A DNA stretch of 64,000 bases from JACRCT01 sp049841135 (GTDB lineage Bacteria > Myxococcota > Myxococcia > Myxococcales > UBA5297): the NCBI GenBank assembly GCA_049841135.1, contig JASGHK010000001.1:806001-870000 (forward strand). The letters are read 5' to 3'. The notes below the pieces were generated by a model. That model was given only the letters and a program-made list of their open reading frames with translations, made no database searches and was not told the DNA's origin. Shown one piece after another: positions 17,751-26,191 of this stretch. The first letter of the stretch is position 1; each line of letters begins with the position of its first letter. The translations under genes and the position numbers were made by a program.

Positions 17751-18526
17751 ACCGCCGAGTCCTGGCGCAGCTGCTCTGCCTCGTTCTGCCCGCGGCCTGC
17801 GAGCCGGGCGTGGCGCTGGTCCCGAACGCCCTCGACGCCACCCCCGCCGTGCAGCAGCAGCTGTTGTCCGACGAGCCCGATGGGCATCCGGCACTTGGAC
17901 ATGAGATGGCGGAGCGGCTCGCTTGCGTGCTGGTCGAGCCCGGGGCCGTCCTCCGCATCGACTTTGGTGTCCGTGGCTGCTTCGGCGGCAGCGATAACTA
18001 CTTCCGCCTCACCAGCACGCCGTCTGGGTTCTTGGTCGAAGGATCGCTCTGGACTGGCACCGACACGCGGCAGCGCATCGCTCCCGCGCCCGTCGGTCCA
18101 GACCTCGGTGTCCACTGGATCGGCGTGCTCGCCCAGGCGCTTCGCCGTCCCGAAGTAGAGGACGCCTGCACTTCAAGCGCGAAGCACTTCGCGCGCGGAA
18201 GCACCTTCTGCGATGGCCGGTGGGAGACGACCCGCTACGTCAGCAATGCCTGCCTCGACTTGCCCTCCGACCACTTCTCCGCAAGCTTCCCTGGCTTGAA
18301 CCTGCCTCCCTCGAACGCCTACCAGTACGCCTTTGCCCTGGATGCCATCGCGGATGCCGCCCTGCGCTCGATGCCGGCGCAGCCCGACGCCAAGCTGACC
18401 TCCGAGGAGAGGGAGCGCGAGGGCCGGAAGTGGCGAAGCCTGTACGACGGGAACGGGATGCGCGTCCGCCACGATCCGGTTGAAAGTCCCCAGCGTCAAC
18501 TACCTTTCCCCATCAGCGACAACTAG
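17747..18526 (+). CDS. Hypothetical lipoprotein, 3' end replaced by IS21 sequence
   Basis: 259 residues from GTG 17747: VNRRVLAQLLCLVLPAACEP gives a signal peptide with a lipobox-like PAAC. The body has CVLVEPGAVLRIDFGVRGCF, TSTPSGFLVEGSLWTG and Cys-containing segments near SAKHFARGSTFCDGRWETT; no known family. The last residues (about PQRQLPFPISDN) are encoded by the left end of the IS21 element, which begins at 18489, so the natural C-terminus is lost or altered. Translationally coupled to the esterase. Confidence 0.6.
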   Translation: MNRRVLAQLLCLVLPAACEPGVALVPNALDATPAVQQQLLSDEPDGHPALGHEMAERLACVLVEPGAVLRIDFGVRGCFGGSDNYFRLTSTPSGFLVEGSLWTGTDTRQRIAPAPVGPDLGVHWIGVLAQALRRPEVEDACTSSAKHFARGSTFCDGRWETTRYVSNACLDLPSDHFSASFPGLNLPPSNAYQYAFALDAIADAALRSMPAQPDAKLTSEEREREGRKWRSLYDGNGMRVRHDPVESPQRQLPFPISDN

Positions 18527-18593
18527 ATCTCCCCATCCCGGTTTACCGCGCTTACTCCTAATACTTCTATGTCAGTAGTCGTAGTGGTCGGGT

Positions 18594-18617
18594 ACTCGAA
18601 GCCTCGGTGCTTCGAGT
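18594..18617. terminator. Hairpin downstream of istB
   Basis: ACTCGAAGC (18594-18602), a 6-base loop, then GCTTCGAGT (18609-18617): a perfect 9-bp stem between istB and the left IS end. It could stop transcription out of the element; no T-run is obvious on the minus strand. Confidence 0.4.
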
Positions 18618-18699
18618 TCTGCACCTCCTGTGGAGATGGCTGTGGATGAGGGGGGCGTGGGGGGAGACTCGCAACCTGTGGACGCTTGTGGGAAGCGGT

Positions 18700-19464
18700 T
18701 CACGGCTGGCTCCCCAGTTGTAGTCCGTCGCGCGCGGCCGCGTCGTCGGCCCGCTTACTCTTGCCGGTCAACTCCAGGATCAGCGCGTGGTGCACCACCC
18801 GGTCGATCGCAGCCGCAGTGGTCATCGGGTCTTTGAAGATCCGGTCCCACTGAGAGAAGACGAGGTTGCTGGTGATGACCACACTGCGCCGCTCGTAGCG
18901 CTCTGCGAGGAACGTGAAGAGGACCTCCATCTCCTCTCGGTCCTGTTGCACGTAGCCGATGTCGTCGAGGATGACGGCGTCGAAGCGGTCGAGCACCTTG
19001 AGTTCGTCCTCGAGCGTGAGGGCCTTCTTCGCGGCGAGCAGGCGCTGCACGAGCTTGTAGGTCGGCGTGAAGAGCACCGACCGGCCGTGCTGCACGAGCT
19101 CGTGGCCGATGGCGCAGACCAAGTGCGTCTTGCCTCGGCCAGGTAGCCCGAAGGCGAGCACGTTCTCGGCCCGGTCGACGAAGCCGCCCTCGCACAGCGC
19201 TGGCAGCTGGCGCCGCACCTTCGCTGGCAGACGCTCGGGGTCCAGAGTGGCGAGCGTCTTGTCCGCGGGCAGCTCGGAGTCCTTACGCAGTCGCTGGATC
19301 TTGCGCTGCTTGCGCTCGCTCAACTCGAGCTCGACGAGGTGGAGCAGGTAGGCCTGGAACGTCCAGCCTTCGCGCTCGGCCGCTCGCGCGACCTCGTCGT
19401 GATGAGCGGCGAAGGCCGGCAGCTTGAGCGCCCGCAACAACATCCCCAGGGTGGCTTCGCTCAC
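18700..19464 (-). CDS. istB: IS21 helper ATPase IstB
   Basis: 254 residues. An AAA+ ATPase that assembles on DNA and stimulates the IstA transposase. Walker A is GLPGRGKTHL and Walker B is AVILDDIGYV; the N-terminal helical part (MSEATLGMLLRALKLPAFAA) is the DNA/transposase-contact region of DnaC-like IstB proteins. Sensor region VVITSNLVFSQWDRIF. The start overlaps the end of istA (ATGA), the usual IS21 arrangement. It appears intact. Confidence 0.93.
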   Translation of the reverse strand: MSEATLGMLLRALKLPAFAAHHDEVARAAEREGWTFQAYLLHLVELELSERKQRKIQRLRKDSELPADKTLATLDPERLPAKVRRQLPALCEGGFVDRAENVLAFGLPGRGKTHLVCAIGHELVQHGRSVLFTPTYKLVQRLLAAKKALTLEDELKVLDRFDAVILDDIGYVQQDREEMEVLFTFLAERYERRSVVITSNLVFSQWDRIFKDPMTTAAAIDRVVHHALILELTGKSKRADDAAARDGLQLGSQP

Positions 19465-21038
19465 GACGCCACCTCCTCGCTGAGCAGCCCGTCGTAGTCG
19501 CGCAGATCGACCTGGGGCGCCTCCATCACCGGCACCTCCGGCTTGCTCGGGGCGACGAGTGCCTTGACCGGCTCTGCGCTGGTCAGCCGATGTTCCGCCA
19601 GCAGCCGCTCGAGCGCGGCTTCGACTTCGCTCTCCATCGTGGTCGCCGCCAAGTGCAGGATGCGCAAGTACTCGCGGTCTGCGGCGCGGCTGCCCCCTGC
19701 GCTGAGGGCGTCGTAGGCGCGCCGAAAGACGAGCGAGGGGAAGAGCTCCTCCCGGTACCTGTAGCGCGCGAACGCCTGTGGCTTCTGCACGAGCGACCAG
19801 ATGAGGTGACGGTAGTTGATGCGGCGCCCTCCCTCGCCACGCAGCCGCTCGACCACCAACTGCGGCTCGCCGCCGCCGAAGAGGACCTCAAGCCGATCCT
19901 CGAAGACGTTCACTCGCACTTCGTGCCCGATGAGCCGTGATGGCACCGAGTAGGTGTTGCGCCGCACTCGGATCGTGCTCCACGAGGTGACCGTCGCCGT
20001 CTCCTCGACGCACTCTGGTAGCCGCGAGACCTTGAGCTCGGTCATCGCGGCAAGCTCCTCGGCCACCTTCTTCCGCCGCAGTCCATTGGCCTTCTCCAGC
20101 ACCTGCTGCACCCAGCGCTCGTACGCGTCGGCGCTCTCGAAGTCGCGGCTGCCGCGCATCAGGAGGTGCTGCTCCAGTCGCCGCTTCGCAGCGCCGTTGA
20201 GCGCCTCGACGTCCCCGTTCTGGTTGCTCTTGCCGACCTCGATCGTCCGCGGCTTCATCCCGAGGTGGTCCATCAACTGCTGGTACTCGGCGTTGAAGCC
20301 GCGCTTGCCGTCGGCCACGTTGTGGGTGGCTGCCGTCGAGTTGTCCGTCTGGTGAAACTCGGGAACCTTGCCGAGCTTGAAGACCGCCGACTGCACCCCG
20401 CGCCGCAGCGCCATCAACGATTCCGAGTGGCAGACCGTCGCCCACTCCCAGTTCGAGCAGGGGAGCACCACGTGGCAGAGCATGTGCGGGAACGGCTCGC
20501 CAGCGATCGTCACCCCCAACTCGTCGCAGTGCGTGAAGTCGGTCTGCATGGCCTCGCCGGGCCGGTGCTCCTGGGCGAAGAAGACCTCCTTCTCCGGCCC
20601 CTCCTTGGCCCGCCACTCCTGCACGCGCCGCTGCAGCGTTCGTAGCTGGCCCGGCTGGTAGCGCTCGGGGTGCTGTTCGAGCAGGTGCTCGAACAGCGTC
20701 TTCGCCTCGAGCTCTGGCGTGTCCTTCAGCAGCGCCTTCACTGCCGGCCAGTCCTCCGCGAACGGGTCCGGCCTCGTCCGCCAGTCTCGAGGCGTCTTCA
20801 GCTCTGACGGCAGCTTCCCCTCCTCGAGGTACTTGCTCGCCGTCTTGCGGTCCATCCCGGCCTTCATCGCTGCCATGCCCACCTGGCCGGACTTCGTCTT
20901 CTCCTCCATCAGTCGCCTCACCTGCGCGTCGCTCACGGTCACCGGCATCTCCTCACGGAAGAAGCCGGGGGCTGGTACGCCGCCGGGGCCTTGCCTGTCG
21001 CGGTTTTCCTCTACGAACCGCTTCCTGGCTCTCGGCAT
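19461..21038 (-). CDS. istA: IS21 transposase IstA
   Basis: Up to 525 residues; an internal ATG at 20948 (MPVTVSDAQVRRLMEEK) may be the true start. N-terminal helix-turn-helix GQVGMAAMKAGMDRKTASKY. The DDE catalytic core is visible as EAMQTDFTHC, FHQTDNSTAA and NQNGDVEALNG. The C-terminal beta-barrel (SWSTIRVRRNTYSVPSRLIG) matches the Mu-transposase C domain found in IstA. No interruption, so this copy may be active. Confidence 0.93.
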   Translation of the reverse strand: MPRARKRFVEENRDRQGPGGVPAPGFFREEMPVTVSDAQVRRLMEEKTKSGQVGMAAMKAGMDRKTASKYLEEGKLPSELKTPRDWRTRPDPFAEDWPAVKALLKDTPELEAKTLFEHLLEQHPERYQPGQLRTLQRRVQEWRAKEGPEKEVFFAQEHRPGEAMQTDFTHCDELGVTIAGEPFPHMLCHVVLPCSNWEWATVCHSESLMALRRGVQSAVFKLGKVPEFHQTDNSTAATHNVADGKRGFNAEYQQLMDHLGMKPRTIEVGKSNQNGDVEALNGAAKRRLEQHLLMRGSRDFESADAYERWVQQVLEKANGLRRKKVAEELAAMTELKVSRLPECVEETATVTSWSTIRVRRNTYSVPSRLIGHEVRVNVFEDRLEVLFGGGEPQLVVERLRGEGGRRINYRHLIWSLVQKPQAFARYRYREELFPSLVFRRAYDALSAGGSRAADREYLRILHLAATTMESEVEAALERLLAEHRLTSAEPVKALVAPSKPEVPVMEAPQVDLRDYDGLLSEEVAS

Positions 21039-21118
21039 CCGGCCGCGGAGCGCCTATGCCCCGATGACCGACGCGCTGCTGTGGAATGGGGAGAAATAGT
21101 TGTCGTCAGCGGGGAGGT

Positions 21119-22108
21119 CTAATTGTCGCTGGGCACGACGGCCTTTGAATCGGCCCCCGCGTTGATCGCGTTGGTCGCAACGGTGTGGCGGAAGCGGCCG
21201 GGGGTGAAGACGTCGATTGGCGGCTCCTTCACGGGGTCGGCCCCATCGCAGGCGCGCGCGATGGCCTCGGCGAACTTCCTGCGGCAGAAGGTGCCGCGGG
21301 CACGGATGCGTCGGGCGGCGTGCAAGACCAGCTCGGAGACGGCGGTGCGGTGCTCCTTGCCGCTTTTGTGTTCGACGACGAGCACGGCGGCGACCTCGGA
21401 GTCCGTCCCCTGGTAGCTCTCGATCAGCCCGTTCCTGGCGAAGCGCTCCAGCTCGGTGACGTGCCAGCCGGTGCCTCGCAGGATGTTGAGGCCGTCGCGC
21501 CAGTGCGGGTCCTTCAGACGCTCGCGGACGGTCATGTAGTGCTCTTCGGGGATGACCTTCGAGTGCCGGCGCTGCTCGGGCGTGGCCTGAGGGACCGTGA
21601 GCTGCCCGAAGGTCGGGTCCTCGGTCGGCGCGATGACGTGCTTTTCTAGGCGAAGCCAGGAGTACAGGCGCTTGAGGACCGCGATGCGCTGCGGCTTGCT
21701 GTTGGCGTCCTTGAGCGCCGGCATGACGTCGCGGCCCAGGTCGACCCGCCGCAGGTCGAGGCCGTCGAGCTTCTCGCCCCACCACTTGAGGTAGCGGGCT
21801 TGGTCGTAGCGCCACGTCTCCGAGTTCTTCTTGACGTCGCGGCTCCAGTCCATGAACTCCTGAGCGAGCGTCTCTGTGAGGTGTAGAGGCTCAAGCGCCT
21901 CGCCGCCGGGGACATACGCCGAGGGGTTCGTCTCGAAGCGGCGCAGCTCGGTGAGCGCGCCCTCGAGCGTCGTGGCGCGCGTGCTCATCCGATAGTGCAC
22001 GCCGTGGATCATCCGAAAGATGTGGTAGACGAGCCGACCGTCTGAGTCCTCCCAGACCTTCCCGCCTTCCCACTTGCCGACAAAGCGACCCGCCTTCTTC
22101 GTTCTCAT
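21119..22108 (-). pseudogene. Tyrosine recombinase/integrase truncated by IS21
   Basis: From ATG 22108 (GGAGG six bases upstream) the frame encodes an SAM-like N-terminal domain (LAQEFMDWSRDVKKNSETWR) and a catalytic domain with ILRGTGWHVTELERFARNG (region of the first catalytic Arg), VVEHKSGKEHRTAVSE (Lys) and GRFRHTVATNAINAG (the R-x-x-R/H box). Homology ends at about 21134, and the last residues (VPSDN) come from the IS21 tip. The catalytic Tyr segment is missing and is not found on the other side of the IS, so the enzyme should be dead. Its position near tRNA-Thr suggests it once integrated an island there. Confidence 0.8.
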
Positions 22109-22120
22109 CGCTGCCTCCGT

Positions 22121-22305
22121 CTGCAAATCCGTCTGCAAAAGCCCCCCTGCGTGCGCTCGGCTGAGACGTCATCAGGGGGACCTGTCGGGGGCAGCTCTCG
22201 GGCGTTGAGAGACGCGCGCGAGGGAGCTCAGAGGGGAAGCGGGGAACGACTGCCAGCAGCTAGCCCCGCGAGAACAGGGGGCATTTTGCAGATGGCTTGC
22301 AGATG
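22121..22305. repeat. Paired TCTGCAA repeats, possible recombinase arm sites
   Basis: TCTGCAA occurs twice directly at 22121-22137 (GTCTGCAAATCCGTCTGCAA), and its complement TTGCAGA twice at 22285-22304 (TTTTGCAGATGGCTTGCAGA). The outer parts form the long inverted repeat TCTGCAAAAGCCCCC / GGGGGCATTTTGCAGA. The set flanks 130 bases between the integrase start and tRNA-Thr. Direct repeats in opposed pairs beside an int gene and a tRNA are typical of integrase arm or excisionase sites; this is an inference. Confidence 0.5.
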
Positions 22306-22310
22306 AACCC

Positions 22311-22348
22311 AAAACGAGAGGGGCTTCGGTTTCCCGAAGCCCCTCTCG
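22311..22348 (-). terminator. Intrinsic terminator of tRNA-Thr
   Basis: CGAGAGGGGCTTCGG (22315-22329), loop TTTC, and a perfect 15-bp complement to 22348. On the minus strand it is followed by TTTT (22314-22311). It lies 33 bases downstream of the tRNA. Confidence 0.85.
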
Positions 22349-22380
22349 TAAGTGCTCGTCTTTACTTCGTTTTCTGCTTG

Positions 22381-22453
22381 AGCCGAAACCCGGAATCGAA
22401 CCGGGGACCTACTGATTACGAATCAGTTGCTCTGCCGGCTGAGCTATTTCGGC
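22381..22453 (-). tRNA. tRNA-Thr (anticodon CGT)
   Basis: 73 bases on the minus strand. Acceptor stem GCCGAAA/TTTCGGC with discriminator T, D-arm GCTCAGCCGGCAGAGC, anticodon arm ACTGA-TTCGTAA-TCAGT with anticodon CGT (reads ACG, Thr), variable AGGTC, T-arm CCCGG-TTCGATT-CCGGG. CCA is not encoded. It is followed by its own terminator. Confidence 0.95.
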
Positions 22454-22535
22454 GTCCTACCTCTCAACAGCCAAAAACGACGCGGTCGTATAGCACATCT
22501 GCCTCCGACCGCGCCTAGAAAAATCGCCTCCCGCG

Positions 22536-24815
22536 CTAGAACGGGCAGGTGGAGGTGGTCCCGGCGATGTTGCCGGTCAGGGTGAGCGTCCACTGCCCGC
22601 ACCCCTGGCCGCTCTGCCGGACGATCTCAATCCACGCGTCCCTGTAGTCGACCAGGAACGGGCAACCGGTGCCGTCGGTGGTGCACACGTTCTTGATGGC
22701 GCCGCCGCTGCTGCTGTCGATCATCTGCGTCCCCGAGCCGCACGAGCCGCCCAAGCTCAGGAACATGCCGTAGGAGACCCCCGGCGGCGACTCGAGCTTG
22801 ATCTGCCCGCTGGTGACCTGGTCGTTGCCGCTGCAGGTCGTCTCGATGAAGCCGACGTGGAAGACCCCCTCGCCGATCCCGGTGCGGACCAGCGCCGGCC
22901 CCGAGACGTCGCCGTCGACGTCGCCCAGCTCGGTGTAGACCCCCGTGGCGCAGTTGTGGGCCGGGGGCGGCGGCGCCAGGGCGTTGAGCGAGGTCTCGCA
23001 GCCGTCGCCGTTGGAGCTGTTGCAGTCCAGGAAGTCGGTCGCGCAGTTGCGCACGCAGCCGGTCGAGCCGCAGACCGCCGTCTGGTTCGCCGCCGGCTTG
23101 CAGGGCGCGTTGCAGGCGCCGCAGTTGTCGGTGTCGGTCTCCTTGTTGATGTTGCAGCCGGTCGCGTACTGGCCGTCGCAGTTGAGCCAGGGGCTGGTGC
23201 AGCTGCCGATGGCGCACTGGCCGTTGTTGCAGGCCGGCGTGCCGTGGGCCACGGAGCAGACGTTGGTGCAGGAGCCGCAGCGGGCCGGGTCGGCGCTGGT
23301 GTGGATCTCGCAGCCGTCCCAGGGGTTGGTGTTGCAGTCGGTGAAGCCGTCGGTGCACTTGGTGACCGCGCACAGCCCGTCCACGCAGGCGAAGGTGTCG
23401 GCGTTCGCCGGCGCGCAGGCCCGGTTGCACTTGCCGCAGTGCACGTTGGAGGTGTCGACGTTGGTCTCGCAGCCCGGAATGCCGGGGTCGCAGTCGGCGA
23501 ACCCAGGCAGGCAGGCGATGGTGCAACCGGTGGGCGAGCAGCCGGCGATGCCGTTGAGCGACGAGCAGACGATCCCGCAGCCCAGGCAGTTCTTCGGGTC
23601 GCTCGTCAGGTCGATTCCGTCGTCGGTCAGGCCATTGCAGTCGTTGTCGATCTTGTCGCACTGCTCCACCCCACCCGCGGTGGGCGTGCAGCCGTACTCG
23701 CAGCCCGGCTTGCTCGGGTCGACGTCCCAGTGGCCCTCGATGCACCTGTCCACCACGCAGGTGCTCGCTTCGCACTTGGCGCTGGCGAACGGCAGGTCGC
23801 ACTCGTTCAGGCAGACGCTGCAGTTCTTGTCGTCGGTGGCGAGGTTGGCCTCGCAGCCCGTCTCGTACTTGAGGTCGCAGTCGTCCCAGCCCTGGTCGCA
23901 GTGCGCGACGTAGCAGGCGCCCGACTTGCACCCGGGGGTGCCGTGGGCGACGGTGCAGACGGTGCCGCACGAGCCGCAGCGGTCGACGGAGTTGAGGTCG
24001 AACCCCTCGTCGGTCCTGCCGTCGCAGTTGTCGTCCTTGCCGTTGCACAGCTCGTCGCTGCCGGTCTTGGGCGTGCAGGTCTGCGCCACGCCTTCGAGGC
24101 ACGCCTTGACGGTGACCGCGCACTCGCCCTGGCCGCAGGTGACGTCCGGCATGTCCTCGTCGGTCTTGCCGTCGCAGTTGTCGTCGACGCCGTTGCAGGC
24201 CTCGGCGGCGGGGACGCGGGCGTCGCAGTTCTCGTACGCCTCGCCGGTGCAGGTCTCGCTGCCGGCGCAGGTGCCGAAGCTGTTCTTGACCTCGCAGGGG
24301 CGCTTCATCCCCGAGGTCTGCGGGATGCACGAGCAGGTCGCGCTCTTGGGGATGCACTGCTTGGGCGCCACCCCGCCCTCGGCCGCGACGCCCTGGGTGC
24401 AGGCATAGCCCTCGGGGCAGGCCTCGTCATAGGAGCAGTCGCGGCCGCAGAAGGTCGCACCGGCCATGGCCAGGCAGACATCGGCGGCGTAGGGGCAGTC
24501 GGTGTCCTGGTCACACGGCAGGCACAGGCCCGCCTTGGTGGGCACGCAGCCGGCGCGCAGGCCGCCGTTGGAGCCGGTGCCGAAGGTCGTGCAGATCTCC
24601 TCGGAGTGGCAACCGGACTCGCAGCTGCGCCGGCAGGTCTTGTCCTCGCGGGGAAGGGCCACGCACAGCGCGGTCTCGCACTCGTCATCCGCGTTGCAGC
24701 GCTCGCCCTCGCCCAGCAGGTGGTTGGTGGTCGGCGGAGGGGTGTTGCAGCTGCAGCTCGACAGAACGAGCGAGAGCACTCCCACCCCGAACACCGTGCG
24801 GTTGCCGTTCGCCAT
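22536..24815 (-). CDS. Large Cys-rich MopE-type lipoprotein
   Basis: 759 residues from ATG 24815. Signal peptide GVLSLVLSSCSC with lipobox. Several MopE 'putative metal-binding' repeats: EACNGVDDNCDGKTDE, ELCNGKDDNCDGRTDEG and EQCDKIDNDCNGLTDDG. Many Cys-spaced modules of the NCGxCxxxC...G-x-C type (CGSCGTVCTVAHGTPGCKSG) continue to about residue 640, followed by a C-terminal domain (about 640-759) with little Cys. Such proteins are outer-surface or secreted, disulfide- and metal-stabilised. No catalytic site is visible. It stands alone downstream of tRNA-Thr and divergent from the PLP enzyme. Confidence 0.85.
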   Translation of the reverse strand: MANGNRTVFGVGVLSLVLSSCSCNTPPPTTNHLLGEGERCNADDECETALCVALPREDKTCRRSCESGCHSEEICTTFGTGSNGGLRAGCVPTKAGLCLPCDQDTDCPYAADVCLAMAGATFCGRDCSYDEACPEGYACTQGVAAEGGVAPKQCIPKSATCSCIPQTSGMKRPCEVKNSFGTCAGSETCTGEAYENCDARVPAAEACNGVDDNCDGKTDEDMPDVTCGQGECAVTVKACLEGVAQTCTPKTGSDELCNGKDDNCDGRTDEGFDLNSVDRCGSCGTVCTVAHGTPGCKSGACYVAHCDQGWDDCDLKYETGCEANLATDDKNCSVCLNECDLPFASAKCEASTCVVDRCIEGHWDVDPSKPGCEYGCTPTAGGVEQCDKIDNDCNGLTDDGIDLTSDPKNCLGCGIVCSSLNGIAGCSPTGCTIACLPGFADCDPGIPGCETNVDTSNVHCGKCNRACAPANADTFACVDGLCAVTKCTDGFTDCNTNPWDGCEIHTSADPARCGSCTNVCSVAHGTPACNNGQCAIGSCTSPWLNCDGQYATGCNINKETDTDNCGACNAPCKPAANQTAVCGSTGCVRNCATDFLDCNSSNGDGCETSLNALAPPPPAHNCATGVYTELGDVDGDVSGPALVRTGIGEGVFHVGFIETTCSGNDQVTSGQIKLESPPGVSYGMFLSLGGSCGSGTQMIDSSSGGAIKNVCTTDGTGCPFLVDYRDAWIEIVRQSGQGCGQWTLTLTGNIAGTTSTCPF

Positions 24816-25024
24816 GTGTTGCGCCCTCCAATTGCGGCCTTTGAGAATCGGAGAAACTAGCAGGCAGACGTGGGGTCGGGCGACCCGCAGCACATTCCCC
24901 TGCAAAGACGACAGGTTGAGACGCGGGCCCCTGTCGCCTCCGGCGAGGACCGCCTCACGAGGGCTGTTGACTTGGCCAAACGGGGCTGGCCTTGATGCCG
25001 CCTCGCTCACGACGGAGACACCGA

Positions 25025-26173
<1,149 letters not shown>

Positions 26174-26191
26174 AGCGCCGGCCCTCGTCGG

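Larger units (their letters stand above)
18489..21133 (-). mobile_element. IS21-family insertion sequence, complete
   Basis: About 2.6 kb with istA and istB and classic multiple terminal repeats. The left end has two 23-base tandem copies, CAGCGTCAACTACC... at 18491-18513 and CAGCGACAACTAGA... at 18514-18536. The right end has two inverted copies at 21086-21108 and 21109-21131 (on the minus strand beginning TGACGACAACTA and CAGCGACAATTA). CCCAGCG/CGCTGGG marks the tips. No matching target duplication is seen in the flanks, and both flanking genes are cut. Confidence 0.9.
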
